A stretch of DNA of 64,000 nt, taken from Sphingomonas sp. UBA978 (lineage in GTDB: Bacteria; Pseudomonadota; Alphaproteobacteria; Sphingomonadales; Sphingomonadaceae). Positions 36,159-45,430 of the stretch are shown here, in pieces (the stretch's first letter is position 1; every line of letters starts with the position of its first letter). The position numbers and the translations under genes were made by a program. The notes under the pieces were generated by a model, which saw only the letters and a program-made list of their open reading frames with translations, was not told the DNA's origin and did no database searches. The stretch lies in contig NZ_DBBS01000002.1 of NCBI RefSeq assembly GCF_002292295.1, positions 1-64,000 of the forward strand, given 5' to 3'.

Positions 36159-37467
36159 TGCGCTGCGCCGTCGGGTTGATGACACCGCCGGACGATGGCC
36201 ACGATCCGTTCGGGAGCACGCGCCGCGGCGGGTTCGTCCCGGACGATCGCGCCGACCGTCGCTGCGCGCGTGGCGATCGAAGGATCCTTCACCACCTGTG
36301 CGATGGCCGCTTGCGCCGCCGCTTGGCGAAACGCTGCCGGACGGATCGTGGCCCCAATCCCCAGCCGGGTAATTCGCGCACCATTGTCGAACTGATCGCC
36401 GAAGAAGGGGACGACCAGCTGCGGCACGCCTGCGCGCGCATTGCCTGACCGATGGTGCCGATGCCGCCGTGATGCACTACCGCCGCCGCACGCCCGAACA
36501 ATCGGGAATGCGGCACATAGCCCATCCGCATAACGTCTCCGGCATCGTCACGCAGGCCGGATTCGCCCGTTAGCAGTACCGCGCGTCGGCCCAGTTTCCG
36601 TGTCGCCGCGATCGCCTCGTCATAGAAATCGCCAGGCGCATGGACAACGAAGGAGCCTAGCGTGAATACGATCGGTGGGGGGCCGCGGTCGAGAAACGCC
36701 GTTAGTGCGGGATCGAGCGGAGCGGAGAAACCATGCTCGCTGTCGAACAATGGAAAGCCGATCGCCTCCGTTCCCGGCGGCGCATCGGGTTGCACCGTCG
36801 CGAGCAGCGGCGAGTAACAGCAGAGCGTCGCCACCTGCGCTGGCAACGGATCGAACATCGGCGTCGCACGATGTGGTCGCAGGCCGTGTGCGGTTCGGAC
36901 GCGCGCCACGGCACCGCCGTATCGCGCCCGGACGGCAAGGCGCAGCATCGTAAGCAGCCCGGCGTTCCATCGCCGTCCGATCGGTCCGGCCGGGGCGTGC
37001 GCCATCATTGCCGATTCCGGTGCTACCGGTGGATCGCAGCCAGACAGCATCGCCATCGGTTGCAGATTGAGCGCGACCAGCGGCAGGCCGCGCTTCTCGG
37101 CGACAATCCCCGCCGCTAGCGCATACATCGATCCGACGATCACATCGGCATCGCCGGCCAGCGCATCGAGAGCGATGGTACTGTCGGCAAGCGCGGGGAG
37201 GATCACGGACTCGATCATGAAACTGCGCTGCGTCAGCACCCGGTGCGCGGCCTCCGCCGCATCGATTCCCAGTCGTGCGCAGATCGTCGCGAAGCCTGGC
37301 AGGATCGCCTCGGCGGCGAGCCCCGTGCCGTGCACCTTGTCGACGTGATCGGCCGGCACCGCGAGCAGTACGTCATGCCCCTGTGCCTGCAGCGCCAGCC
37401 CGATCGCGATAAACGGGTGGAGATCGCCGAGTGATCCGATCGTGACCAGCAGCGCTTTCATCGCCAT
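36143..37467 (-). pseudogene. UGT-like glycosyltransferase, frameshifted near the C-terminus
   Basis: GT-B glycosyltransferase similar to MGT/rhamnosyltransferase-like UDP-glycosyltransferases. It starts MKALLVTIGSLGDLHPFIAIGLALQAQGHDVLL (ATG 37467 or 37461). The nucleotide-sugar site begins normally (VVHHGGIGTIGQAMRA), but at about residue 344 the frame is lost. The proper continuation GVPQLVVPFFGDQFDNGARI lies in another frame and runs to 36143. The shift coincides with a GC-dinucleotide run (36432-36439) that appears two bases too long. It may be a real mutation, phase variation or a sequencing error. The 3' end overlaps the regulator gene's end. Confidence 0.8.
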
Positions 37468-37496
37468 ACCCCCGATCGCGGTGGTACACCGATTTA

Positions 37497-38285
37497 ATGA
37501 CGATACGAATCGGGATCGGCGGCTGGACCTACGAGCCGTGGCGCGGGACCTTCTATCCCGCCAAATGGCCGCAGAAGCGCGAGCTCGAATATGCCGCGTC
37601 GCAGCTGTCGGCGATCGAGATCAACGGCACATATTATTCGAGCTTCAAGCCCGCCAGCTTCGCCAATTGGGCGGTGGCGGTGCCGGACGGCTTCGTCTTC
37701 GCGGTCAAGGCATCGCGCTATTGCACCAACCGCAAGGTGCTGGCCGAGGCGGGGGAATCGATCGAGCGCTTCGTCGGGCAGGGGATTGTCGAACTGGGCG
37801 ACAAACTCGGCCCGATCCTGTGGCAGTTCATGGCGACCAAGAGGTTCGACGCGGACGACATGGCCGCGTTCCTCAAGCTGCTGCCGGCATCCCACGCCGG
37901 CGTACCGCTGCGCCATGCGGTGCAGGTGCGGCACGAGAGCTTCGCCGATCCCGCCTTCGTCGCGATGGCGCGGGCGGCGAACGTCGGAATCGTCTATGCC
38001 GATTCGACCGACTATCCGGCGATCGCCGACGTCACCGCCGACTTTGTCTATGCCCGGCTGGAGGCGGCGGAGGAGGAGAATCCGGCGGGCTATACCGACG
38101 CCGCGCTCGACGACTGGGCGAGGGCGGCGCGGACGTGGCAGGCGGGCGGATCACCCGACGGCCTGCCCTATGTCACCCCCGACACGCCCGCGAAGGCGCA
38201 GCGCGACACGTTCGTCTTCTTCATCAACGGCGCCAAGGTCCGCGCGCCCCATGGGGCGATGGCGCTGATCGCGCGGCTGCGCTGA
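37497..38285 (+). CDS. DUF72 protein
   Basis: A 262-residue TIM-barrel protein of the DUF72 (YecE-like) family. It begins IRIGIGGWTYEPWRGTFYPAKWPQKRELEYAASQLSAIEINGTYY, with the characteristic FAVKASRYCTNRKVL and QVRHESFADPAF further on. Biochemical function is unknown for most members. It is divergent from the glycosyltransferase gene with only 29 bases between starts, and convergent with the GT-C-like membrane protein. Confidence 0.9.
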   Translation: MTIRIGIGGWTYEPWRGTFYPAKWPQKRELEYAASQLSAIEINGTYYSSFKPASFANWAVAVPDGFVFAVKASRYCTNRKVLAEAGESIERFVGQGIVELGDKLGPILWQFMATKRFDADDMAAFLKLLPASHAGVPLRHAVQVRHESFADPAFVAMARAANVGIVYADSTDYPAIADVTADFVYARLEAAEEENPAGYTDAALDDWARAARTWQAGGSPDGLPYVTPDTPAKAQRDTFVFFINGAKVRAPHGAMALIARLR

Positions 38286-38297
38286 TCCCGGCGTCCG

Positions 38298-38314
38298 TCC
38301 GGGGATGACCCGGA
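38298..38314. terminator. Hairpin between convergent genes
   Basis: TCCGGG / CCCGGA around a 5-base loop in the 38-base gap between two convergent genes. Short stem and no T-run, so only a weak terminator candidate. Confidence 0.4.
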
Positions 38315-38323
38315 TGGTCCCCC

Positions 38324-40120
38324 TCAATCCACCTTGAACAACCGCAGCGGCGAATCCTTCGGCAGCGGTAGCGGCGTCAGCCACGCCGGCAGCTCGCCAT
38401 GCGCCAGCTGGTCGTAGAAGCCGCCGGGATCGCGGGCGCGATAGTTGGTCGATTCCGAATGGTTCGGGCAGAGCATCAGCATCGTCGCGCCATGGCGGCG
38501 GATGATCGCATGCGCTTCGTCCGCCGACCGGCCGAAGGCGTGCTGGACGTCGAGGATCGCGGCGCCGTTGCGGTGATACGGGCCGGCGATCGCATCGTGA
38601 TGCGTCACGGTGATGAGCCGTGGTCCCAGGTCGACGAAGGTGAAGATCGTCTGCGCCGGATAGCGGTCGAGCGCCTTCAGCACCGTGTAGCGCACGCAAT
38701 TGCCGGTCGAGCCGTTGACCCGCTTCGTATAGGCATTGGGCCGGTCGACCGGCAGATATTTGATGATGAGCCCGGCGAACAGGCCCGACACGAGCAGGAA
38801 CGCCGCCACCGTGCCGCCGATCCGCACCGGCATCGAGCGGTGGCCGAGCAGCCACGGCAGCACGATCCAGCCGAGCAGCGTCGCGCCCGGCACCGCGAGC
38901 AGCTGCGCCGCCGGTCCGGCGCGCACCTGCCACAGCAGCATCAGGCAGGCGAAGGTGACGAACAACGCCACCGCGGTCCAGCCGATCAGCGCCTTCGTGC
39001 CGCGCGCACGCCAGGCGCCGAGCAGGACGCCGACGACGCCGACGACCGGCAGCGCCGCGATCGGGAAACCGAGGCGGAAGGCGTGCTTGTAGATCGGCTT
39101 GGCCTCGCGGACGTTGTTCAGCCAGTTCTTCTCCAGCTCGGGCGAGACGCCCTCGGGCCGTGCAAGGCATTGCGGGAAGAAATGGACGAAGCCGGCGACG
39201 ATCACCGCGCCCGCCAGCACCGACAGGCCGAGGCGCAGGTTGCGCGCCGCCGGGTCGAGCCGCGCGAGCAGGAACAGCAGCGCTCCCGCCGCGACGCAGA
39301 CGCTCAGCCACACCGGGGTCAGCGCATCGCAGCGCATCGCATGATTGGCGTCCGATGCGAACGCCGCGAAGCCGATCGCGCTGCCGCCGCCGAGGCTGAG
39401 GGCATAGGCCTGCAACCGCGTCGATTCGACCCGGTCCCAGACCCAGCGCAGCGCGAGGATCGCACCCGCCATCGCGCAATAGGGCAGCATCTCCAGCCCG
39501 ATCGACAGGCTGACCGCACTGGCGAGGCCGACCATCAGCCCGCCGCGCGCACCCCTGGGATCGCACAGGCCGGCGACGGTCAGGCTCAGCATCGCGAGCT
39601 GCCAGCCGTGATGGTCGATCCGTTCGGGCAGGAACATCAGCATCGTCGCCGACGTGCCGAGCAGGAAGACCAGCGCCAGCGGCCAGGCGCGCGGATCGAT
39701 CAGTCGCCGCACCGTCGCCGCGACCCCCAGCATCGCGATCGACAGCGGCAGCAGCGGCGCGATCCCGCAGGCCAGTCGCTCCGCCCAGAAGTTGCTGGTG
39801 AACAGGCGAAAGAACAGGATCAGCCCGGCGATCGGCAGGTCGACGATGCGGCTCCAGTGGATGTCGAACCCGACCGGCGGGTTGAGCCGATAGTTGCGCA
39901 GGTCGTACCAGGGCTGGCCCGCCAGCCACGCGCGCACCTGCATCAGCCGCATATTGTCGTCGGTGTCGCCCAGCGACAGCCAGCGCACCAGATTCCAGTC
40001 GCTCCAGATGTACCAGACCGCCACCGCCAGCCAGGCGATCAGGGTCAGCGCGATCCAGTGCCGGTCGATGGCGTCGACGAGGCGACCGCGTGCCGTGGGA
40101 GCGGGGGGGAAAGTGTTCAA
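38324..40120 (-). CDS. Polytopic membrane protein, probable GT-C glycosyltransferase
   Basis: A 598-residue integral inner-membrane protein with about 11-12 predicted helices and a soluble C-terminal domain. An acidic loop after the first helix reads SLGDTDDNMRLMQVRAWLAGQPWYDLRNYRL. This resembles the first extracytoplasmic loop of GT-C enzymes (oligosaccharyltransferase/ArnT-like), where the acidic residues bind metal and the lipid-linked donor. It neighbours a GtrA flippase-like gene, a methyltransferase and a polyprenyl-type GT2, suggesting lipid-linked glycan work. Substrate unknown; GT-C membership is inference from topology and this loop. Confidence 0.65.
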   Translation of the reverse strand: MNTFPPAPTARGRLVDAIDRHWIALTLIAWLAVAVWYIWSDWNLVRWLSLGDTDDNMRLMQVRAWLAGQPWYDLRNYRLNPPVGFDIHWSRIVDLPIAGLILFFRLFTSNFWAERLACGIAPLLPLSIAMLGVAATVRRLIDPRAWPLALVFLLGTSATMLMFLPERIDHHGWQLAMLSLTVAGLCDPRGARGGLMVGLASAVSLSIGLEMLPYCAMAGAILALRWVWDRVESTRLQAYALSLGGGSAIGFAAFASDANHAMRCDALTPVWLSVCVAAGALLFLLARLDPAARNLRLGLSVLAGAVIVAGFVHFFPQCLARPEGVSPELEKNWLNNVREAKPIYKHAFRLGFPIAALPVVGVVGVLLGAWRARGTKALIGWTAVALFVTFACLMLLWQVRAGPAAQLLAVPGATLLGWIVLPWLLGHRSMPVRIGGTVAAFLLVSGLFAGLIIKYLPVDRPNAYTKRVNGSTGNCVRYTVLKALDRYPAQTIFTFVDLGPRLITVTHHDAIAGPYHRNGAAILDVQHAFGRSADEAHAIIRRHGATMLMLCPNHSESTNYRARDPGGFYDQLAHGELPAWLTPLPLPKDSPLRLFKVD

Positions 40121-40179
40121 CTGCTGCGACCCTTGAATTACCGTTCCGTTCCCGGCCCATTGCCTTTAGGGCGGGCAGG

Positions 40180-40611
40180 ATGGCGAGGGAAGCACCGGCA
40201 CGACTGGCAGGATTGCGCGACAGCGGCATGCTCGGGCAGATCGTCCGCTTCGGGATCGCCGGGGGCCTGTCGACGCTGATCTATTCGGCCGTCTACCTGC
40301 CGCTGACCATCTGGGTCTTTCCCCGCGAACATGCCGTCTATGCCGTCCCGTTCGCCTTTGCCGTGGCGGTCACCGCCGGCTATGTCCTGCACAGTCGCTG
40401 GAGCTTCCGCGACCATGGCTCGGGCAGCCGCGGGCGGCGGCAACAGGCGCAGTTCGTCGGCGTGCAGGCGTCGGGCATGGCGCTGAACGCCGCCATCACC
40501 TGGATCGGCACCGCGCTGCTCGGCCTGCCGGCCTGGGCGCCGCTGCTGCCCGCGGTGGCGCTCGCCACCATCTTCACCTTCATCCTCAACCGCTGGCTGG
40601 TGTTCGCGTAA
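40180..40611 (+). CDS. GtrA family membrane protein
   Basis: A 143-residue protein with four predicted membrane helices, starting at ATG 40180 (MAREAPARLAGLRDSGMLGQIVRFGIAGGLSTL). The GtrA features QIVRFGIAGGLSTLIY, the NRWSF-like YVLHSRWSFRD and the closing FILNRWLVF are present. GtrA proteins are thought to flip polyprenyl-phosphate-linked sugars across the inner membrane. It is closely followed by a methyltransferase gene (2 bases), and a GtrB-like GT2 is nearby on the other strand. Confidence 0.87.
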   Translation: MAREAPARLAGLRDSGMLGQIVRFGIAGGLSTLIYSAVYLPLTIWVFPREHAVYAVPFAFAVAVTAGYVLHSRWSFRDHGSGSRGRRQQAQFVGVQASGMALNAAITWIGTALLGLPAWAPLLPAVALATIFTFILNRWLVFA

Positions 40612-40613
40612 CT

Positions 40614-41342
40614 ATGGATCGCATCGTCTACGACCGGATGGCCGCGCATGATTCCACCCATTGGTGGTATCGCGCGCGCCGCGACATCCTCAGCGATTAT
40701 CTGACCCGCTACGGCGCCCTCCCGAAGGACGCGCGCATCCTCGAGATCGGCTGCGGCACCGGCCACAACCTGCCGATGCTCGCCGCGTTCGGCGAGGTCG
40801 ACGCGATCGAGATCGATCCCGCCGCGCGGGACATCGCCAGCGCGCGGCTCGGCAAGCCGGTCGGCGATGCGCCCTTGCCCGACCTGCCCGGCGTGCCGCG
40901 CGGCCGCTACGATCTCGTCGCGGTGCTCGACGTCGTCGAACATATCGCCGACGACGTCGCCGCGCTGAAGGGGATGGCGAGCCTGCTCAGGCCCGGCGGC
41001 AAGATCCTGATCGCGGTGCCGGCGCACCAATGGCTGTGGAGCGCGCACGACGTGGTGAATCACCACCACCGCCGCTATTCCAAGGCGTCGCTGACGACAG
41101 CGATCGCGGCGGCGGGGCTGAAACCCCGCAAGCTCACCTATTTCAATTCGCTATTGTTCCCGCTGGCGGCGGCGGCGCGCATCGCGGGGCGGCTGACCGG
41201 CCGCGACGACAGCGACGATTCGCCCCCCGCCAAACCCCTCAACGCGCTGTTCGAGACGATTTTTCGCCTCGAACGCCACGCGGTCGGTCGCGTCCCGCTG
41301 ACGCTCGGCGTCTCGATCGTGACGCTCGCAGAACCGAAATAG
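40614..41342 (+). CDS. Class I SAM-dependent methyltransferase
   Basis: A 242-residue Rossmann methyltransferase. Motif I is LEIGCGTGHNLP (about 43-54), the acidic ribose-binding residue is in VDAIEIDPAA, and VLDVVEHIADD and LRPGGKILIAVPAHQ follow. The N-terminal MAAHDSTHWWYRARRDIL segment occurs in methyltransferases associated with glycan clusters. It is probably co-transcribed with the GtrA gene. Substrate unknown. Confidence 0.87.
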   Translation: MDRIVYDRMAAHDSTHWWYRARRDILSDYLTRYGALPKDARILEIGCGTGHNLPMLAAFGEVDAIEIDPAARDIASARLGKPVGDAPLPDLPGVPRGRYDLVAVLDVVEHIADDVAALKGMASLLRPGGKILIAVPAHQWLWSAHDVVNHHHRRYSKASLTTAIAAAGLKPRKLTYFNSLLFPLAAAARIAGRLTGRDDSDDSPPAKPLNALFETIFRLERHAVGRVPLTLGVSIVTLAEPK

Positions 41343-41348
41343 GCCGAG

Positions 41349-41377
41349 CCTCCCTCTCCCCGCCGGGGAGAGGGAGG
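41349..41377. repeat. Perfect 14-base-arm palindrome between convergent genes
   Basis: CCTCCCTCTCCCCG and its exact complement around a single C. It occupies almost all of the 40-base gap between the methyltransferase and the GT2 gene, so it may act as a bidirectional terminator. Its CCCTC...GAGGG style resembles the dispersed palindromes in pccA and around the DUF559 gene, suggesting a repeat family. Confidence 0.7.
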
Positions 41378-41382
41378 AAGGG

Positions 41383-42408
41383 TCACTCCGCCGCGCGCCG
41401 CTCCTCGGCGTCGGCCACCTCGAACTCGGGTGAGGGTTCGGCGGCGTTGAATCCCAGCGTCGAATGGCCCTTCACCGGTCCGGCGATGTCCGCCACCAGA
41501 TAGAGCGGCCGCCGCTTCGATTCGATGTAGAGCCGGCCGAGATACTCGCCGATCATGCCGAGCACGAACATCTGCACCGCGCTCAGCACGGTGACGACCA
41601 GCATCGTCGAGGTCCAGCCCTGCACCGGCGATCCCTCGAAGAACCCCCACAGGATGTAGAAGAGCAGCAGCAGCGACGCGCCGGCGAGGATCACCGAGGC
41701 ATGGCTGGCGAAGCGCAGCGGCGCGGTCGAGAAACCGGTGACCGCATCGAAGGCGAGGCGCACCATCTTGCCGAGCGGATAATTGGTCTCGCCCGCATGC
41801 CGTTCGGCGCGGTCGTACGGAAAGGGGACCTGGCGGAATCCCACCCAGGCGACCATGCCGCGGATGAAGCGCGCCTGTTCGGGCAGCGACAGCAGCGCGT
41901 CGAGCGCGCGGCGGCTCATCAGCCGGAAGTCGCCGGTGTCGAGCGGGATCGGCGTGTCGGTGACGCGGTCGAGCACGCGATAGAAAGCGGCCGCGGTCGC
42001 CTTCTTGAAGATCGTCTCGCCCTGACGCTTGCGGCGCACCGCATAGACGACGTCCGCCGCCTGCGCCGCCATCGTCGCGCGCATGTCGGTCAGCAATTCG
42101 GGCGGGTCCTGCAGATCGGCGTCGATGATGAGGATTTGCGCGCCCGAACACAGGTCCAGCCCCGCGGTCAGCGCCAGCTGGTGGCCATGGTTGCGCGACA
42201 GGTTGATCGCGACCAGCCGCGGGTCGGCCGCGGACAGGCGCTGCATCACCGCCCAGCTGTCGTCGCGGCTGCCGTCGTTGATGAGAACGATCTCGTGATC
42301 GTCGCCCACCGCCGCAGTCGCCGCCGCCGACACGCGCGCGTGCAGCAGCTCCAGGCACGCGGCCTCGTTGTAGCAGGGGATGACGACGGACAACGCGGGG
42401 CGGTACAT
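41383..42408 (-). CDS. Family 2 glycosyltransferase, GtrB/DPM1-like
   Basis: A 341-residue inner-membrane glycosyltransferase that probably loads a sugar onto polyprenyl phosphate. The GT-A domain begins LSVVIPCYNEAACLELLHARV, carries NDGSRDDS, and has the metal-binding DAD in LIIDADLQDPPEL, with QGETIFKK later. Two C-terminal helices (SVILAGASLLLLFYILWGFF and LSAVQMFVLGMIGEYLG) are typical of GtrB/ArnC. The nearby GtrA gene would supply the partner flippase, though on the opposite strand. Confidence 0.92.
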   Translation of the reverse strand: MYRPALSVVIPCYNEAACLELLHARVSAAATAAVGDDHEIVLINDGSRDDSWAVMQRLSAADPRLVAINLSRNHGHQLALTAGLDLCSGAQILIIDADLQDPPELLTDMRATMAAQAADVVYAVRRKRQGETIFKKATAAAFYRVLDRVTDTPIPLDTGDFRLMSRRALDALLSLPEQARFIRGMVAWVGFRQVPFPYDRAERHAGETNYPLGKMVRLAFDAVTGFSTAPLRFASHASVILAGASLLLLFYILWGFFEGSPVQGWTSTMLVVTVLSAVQMFVLGMIGEYLGRLYIESKRRPLYLVADIAGPVKGHSTLGFNAAEPSPEFEVADAEERRAAE

Positions 42409-42465
42409 AAGATACCGCCCTTAACGCGTCGCCGGCCCGTCATCCATACGTAACGTATTGGTGCG

Positions 42466-43005
42466 CTATCCCAGCAGCGTGCTCAGCACGTCGGGATGGA
42501 AGGCCCAGCCGGCGAAACCGCACAGCGACAGGAACAGCCCGAACGCGGCGAAGCCCCAGGCGGCGCCCAGCAGCCAGCCGCTCTCGGCCAGCGCCGCGAC
42601 CGCGCAGATCGAGATGGCGGTGGCGATCGCCGCCTCGCTCGCGTCGAACTGGTCGTCGTGGACGTTGAGCGCGTCGTAGCGGTCGCCCGCCGCCCGGGCC
42701 GCCACGGCCAGGCGTGGCGCCTCGCGGCGATAGCGCGCGGCATCGGTGGCGAGCCGGTCCGATGGCGGCGCGCGCATCGCCGCGAGTTGCAGCTGCGCGA
42801 TCTCGGTAACGCGCAGCTTGGTGCGCGTCGCCTGATATTCATTCCACAGGTCGACCGAGCGCGCCTGCGCCTGGTCCATCGCCTGGACGATGTTGCCGTC
42901 CTTGATATTGCCCAGTCCCATCGCGACCGACAGGACGACGACGGTGACCGCGACGCGGCGGTTGAGGCGTTTGTCCTTCGCCTCGGCGCTGACCTCGAAC
43001 TCCAT
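42466..43005 (-). CDS. DUF4337 membrane protein
   Basis: A 179-residue protein with one N-terminal helix (RRVAVTVVVLSVAMGLGNI) and two C-terminal helices, separated by a charged middle part with the DUF4337 pattern QARSVDLWNEYQATRTKLRVTEIAQLQL and the later FDASEAAIATAISICAVAALAES. Function unknown. It lies between GT2 and pyk on the same strand with short gaps. Confidence 0.82.
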   Translation of the reverse strand: MEFEVSAEAKDKRLNRRVAVTVVVLSVAMGLGNIKDGNIVQAMDQAQARSVDLWNEYQATRTKLRVTEIAQLQLAAMRAPPSDRLATDAARYRREAPRLAVAARAAGDRYDALNVHDDQFDASEAAIATAISICAVAALAESGWLLGAAWGFAAFGLFLSLCGFAGWAFHPDVLSTLLG

Positions 43006-43064
43006 GGCGCCGCCCTTGCCGCCCGGGGCACGGCGGCGCCAGTGAATTGCCTGTCATCCGCGCG

Positions 43065-44519
43065 TCAGGAATAGTCCTTCAGCTCGTCGCCGGTGATGTG
43101 GACGACGTGGAGCACGTTGGTCGATCCCGGCGTGCGGAACGGCACGCCCGCCATCACGATCACGCGGTCGCCCGCCTTGGCGATGCCGGTGCGCAGCGCC
43201 ATGCGCTTCGCCTTGCCGACCATGTCCTCGAACGATTCGACGTCGCGGGTGTGGACCGCATGCGTGCCCCACAACAGGCCGAGCCGGCGCGCGGTGTCGC
43301 GGCTCGGCGTCAGCACCAGGATCGGCACCGACGGCCGTTCGCGCGCGATGCGGCGCGCGGTCGATCCCGAGGTGGTGAAGCAGATGATCGCGGTCGCCGA
43401 CGTCGTCTTGGCGATCTGCTTGGCCGCCTCCGCCAGCGCGTCGGCGGTGGTCGGATCGGGCCGCATCACGGTGAAGTGGACGCGGTCGCCATGCATCGGA
43501 TCGCCTTCGACCGAGATGCCGATCGAATTCATCATCGCGACCGATTCGACCGGCCACGCGCCCGCCGCGCTCTCCGCGGACAGCATGATCGCATCGGCGC
43601 CGTCGTAGATCGCGGTGGCGACGTCGGACACCTCGGCGCGGGTCGGCGACGGGCTCTGGATCATCGATTCGAGCATCTGCGTCGCGACGACGACGGGGCG
43701 GCCGAGCCGGCGCGCCGTCTCGACGATCCGCTTCTGCAGCGGCGGCACCGTCTGCGGCGGCAGCTCGACGCCCAGGTCGCCGCGCGCGACCATCACGCCG
43801 TCGCACATCTCGACGATCTCCTCGAGCCGGTCGATCGCCGCCGGCTTCTCGATCTTGGCGAGCAGCGCCGCCTTGCCGCCGATCAGCTTGCGCGCCTCGG
43901 CCAGATCCTCGGGCCGCTGCACGAACGACAGCGCGATCCAGTCGACGCCCTGTTCGACCGCAAAGGCGAGGTCGCTGCGGTCCTTTTCGGTCAGCGCCGC
44001 CATCGGCAGCACCACGTCGGGGACGTTCAGCCCCTTGTTGTTCGACAGCGGGCCGCCGACCTCGACCGTCGTCTCGATCCGCTCGGGGCCGTGATCGGTG
44101 ACGCGCAGCACCAGCTTGCCGTCGTCGAGCAACAGGCGGGCGCCCGGCTCGATCGCGGCGAAGATCTCCTTGTGCGGCAGCTCGACGCGGGTCGCGTCGC
44201 CGGGCGTGGGATCGCGGTCGAGCACGAAGGTGCTGCCGCTTTCCAGCACGGTCCGGCCGCCCTCGAACCTGCCCACGCGCAGCTTGGGACCCTGCAGGTC
44301 CGCGAGGATCGTGGTCGGCCGCTGGAACTCGCGCTCGAGCCCGCGGATCGCCTCGATCACCGCGACCTTGGACTGCTGGTCGCCGTGGCTCATGTTGACG
44401 CGGAACGCGTCCGCGCCCGCCTGGAACAGCGTCGCGATCATCTCGGGTGTATTGCTCGCCGGACCTAGGGTCGCGAGCACACGCACTTTCCGCGAGCGGG
44501 GCGCGATGGCAGTGGTCAT
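43065..44519 (-). CDS. pyk: Pyruvate kinase
   Basis: Converts PEP and ADP to pyruvate and ATP, the final step of glycolysis and the Entner-Doudoroff route. 484 residues. It begins RKVRVLATLGPASNTPEMIATLFQAGADAFRVNMSHGDQQ and shows ADLQGPKLRVG, the metal-binding MVARGDLGVELP, the substrate loop TQMLESMIQSPSPTRAEVSDVA and a C-terminal allosteric domain. No linked glycolytic genes. The start at 44519 opens a 77-base gap shared with the divergent DUF1244 gene. Confidence 0.97.
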   Translation of the reverse strand: MTTAIAPRSRKVRVLATLGPASNTPEMIATLFQAGADAFRVNMSHGDQQSKVAVIEAIRGLEREFQRPTTILADLQGPKLRVGRFEGGRTVLESGSTFVLDRDPTPGDATRVELPHKEIFAAIEPGARLLLDDGKLVLRVTDHGPERIETTVEVGGPLSNNKGLNVPDVVLPMAALTEKDRSDLAFAVEQGVDWIALSFVQRPEDLAEARKLIGGKAALLAKIEKPAAIDRLEEIVEMCDGVMVARGDLGVELPPQTVPPLQKRIVETARRLGRPVVVATQMLESMIQSPSPTRAEVSDVATAIYDGADAIMLSAESAAGAWPVESVAMMNSIGISVEGDPMHGDRVHFTVMRPDPTTADALAEAAKQIAKTTSATAIICFTTSGSTARRIARERPSVPILVLTPSRDTARRLGLLWGTHAVHTRDVESFEDMVGKAKRMALRTGIAKAGDRVIVMAGVPFRTPGSTNVLHVVHITGDELKDYS

Positions 44520-44596
44520 AGAAAGGGGCTCCTGGGGAATGGCCGCGACCTCCTCTAAACCCTATCTAGGCGCGATCAACCTTCGGAAAGACCCGC

Positions 44597-44974
44597 ATGA
44601 CCGACAAACTCGATGCCCTGCCCGATGCCGTCGCGGCACAGGCGTTCCGCCGCCTCGTCCGCCATCTGCGCCATCGCACCGATGCGCAGAACGTCGATCT
44701 GATGGGCCTGTCGGGCTTCTGCCGCAACTGCCTGTCCGACTGGATCGAGGAGGCGGGCGATCTGCCCAGGGCGGAGGCGCGCGAGACGATCTACGGCATG
44801 CCGCAGGCGGAGTGGAAGGCGCGCTACCAGACCGAGGCGACGCCCGACCAGCTCGCGCGGATGGAGGAGAGCGTCAAGCGCAATGCGGGGCGCGAAGAGG
44901 CGCTGGACGACGCGCTCGACGACAGCTTCCCGGCGAGCGACCCGCCCGCGATGACCGAACCCGGCCGCGGCTAA
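44597..44974 (+). CDS. DUF1244 protein
   Basis: A 125-residue protein. The DUF1244 core spans roughly residues 12-85 (AFRRLVRHLRHRTDAQNVDLMGLSGFCRNCLSDWIEEAGD, then ARETIYGMPQAEWKARYQTEAT), including the CRNC pair. A C-terminal acidic tail (ALDDALDDSFPASDPPAMT) follows; this SFPASDPP tail is attached to several unrelated small proteins in sphingomonads and its role is unknown. Function of DUF1244 is not established. It is divergent from pyk. Confidence 0.88.
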   Translation: MTDKLDALPDAVAAQAFRRLVRHLRHRTDAQNVDLMGLSGFCRNCLSDWIEEAGDLPRAEARETIYGMPQAEWKARYQTEATPDQLARMEESVKRNAGREEALDDALDDSFPASDPPAMTEPGRG

Positions 44975-45090
44975 GGCCGGGGTTGAGCGCGACGTGGTAA
45001 ACGCCTAGACGCCCGCCCCTACCGGTCGAAACCGGTATCCTTTCAGCGAATCATATGAGGGCCGCGCACCAGCCGCGGCGGGGTGGGACA

Positions 45091-45357
45091 ATGGCGGACG
45101 AACGGCAAGAAGGCATGGGCGGCGGTCAGGTCGCAGCGGACGAACTGCGCCTGCTGATCGAGCGCGCCGAACGGCTCGAGGAAGAGAAAAAGGGCATTTC
45201 GGACGACATCAAGGACGTGATGGCCGAGGCCAAGGGTCGCGGCTACGACCCCAAGGCGATCCGCAAGATCCTCTCGATCCGCAAGAAGAAGAAGGAAGAA
45301 TATCAGGAGGAGGAGGCGATCCTCGAGGTATACATGCAGGCGCTCGGCATGATCTGA
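45091..45357 (+). CDS. gapR: GapR family nucleoid protein (DUF2312)
   Basis: A small (88 residues from ATG 45091) helical DNA-binding protein. GapR clamps overtwisted DNA ahead of forks and RNA polymerase and helps topoisomerases in alphaproteobacteria. The family core ADELRLLIERAERLEEEKKGISDDIKDVMAEAKGRGYDPKAIRKIL is intact, followed by a Lys/Glu-rich stretch and VYMQALGM. The start is chosen because the family begins with a short MADE-type leader. Stand-alone gene. Confidence 0.93.
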   Translation: MADERQEGMGGGQVAADELRLLIERAERLEEEKKGISDDIKDVMAEAKGRGYDPKAIRKILSIRKKKKEEYQEEEAILEVYMQALGMI

Positions 45358-45430
45358 CCGGCAGGCGGCTTGACCGGTCGTCCGGGGCTGTATTAATCGC
45401 ATAAGTCACGTTGCGATGGAGCCTGCCCCG

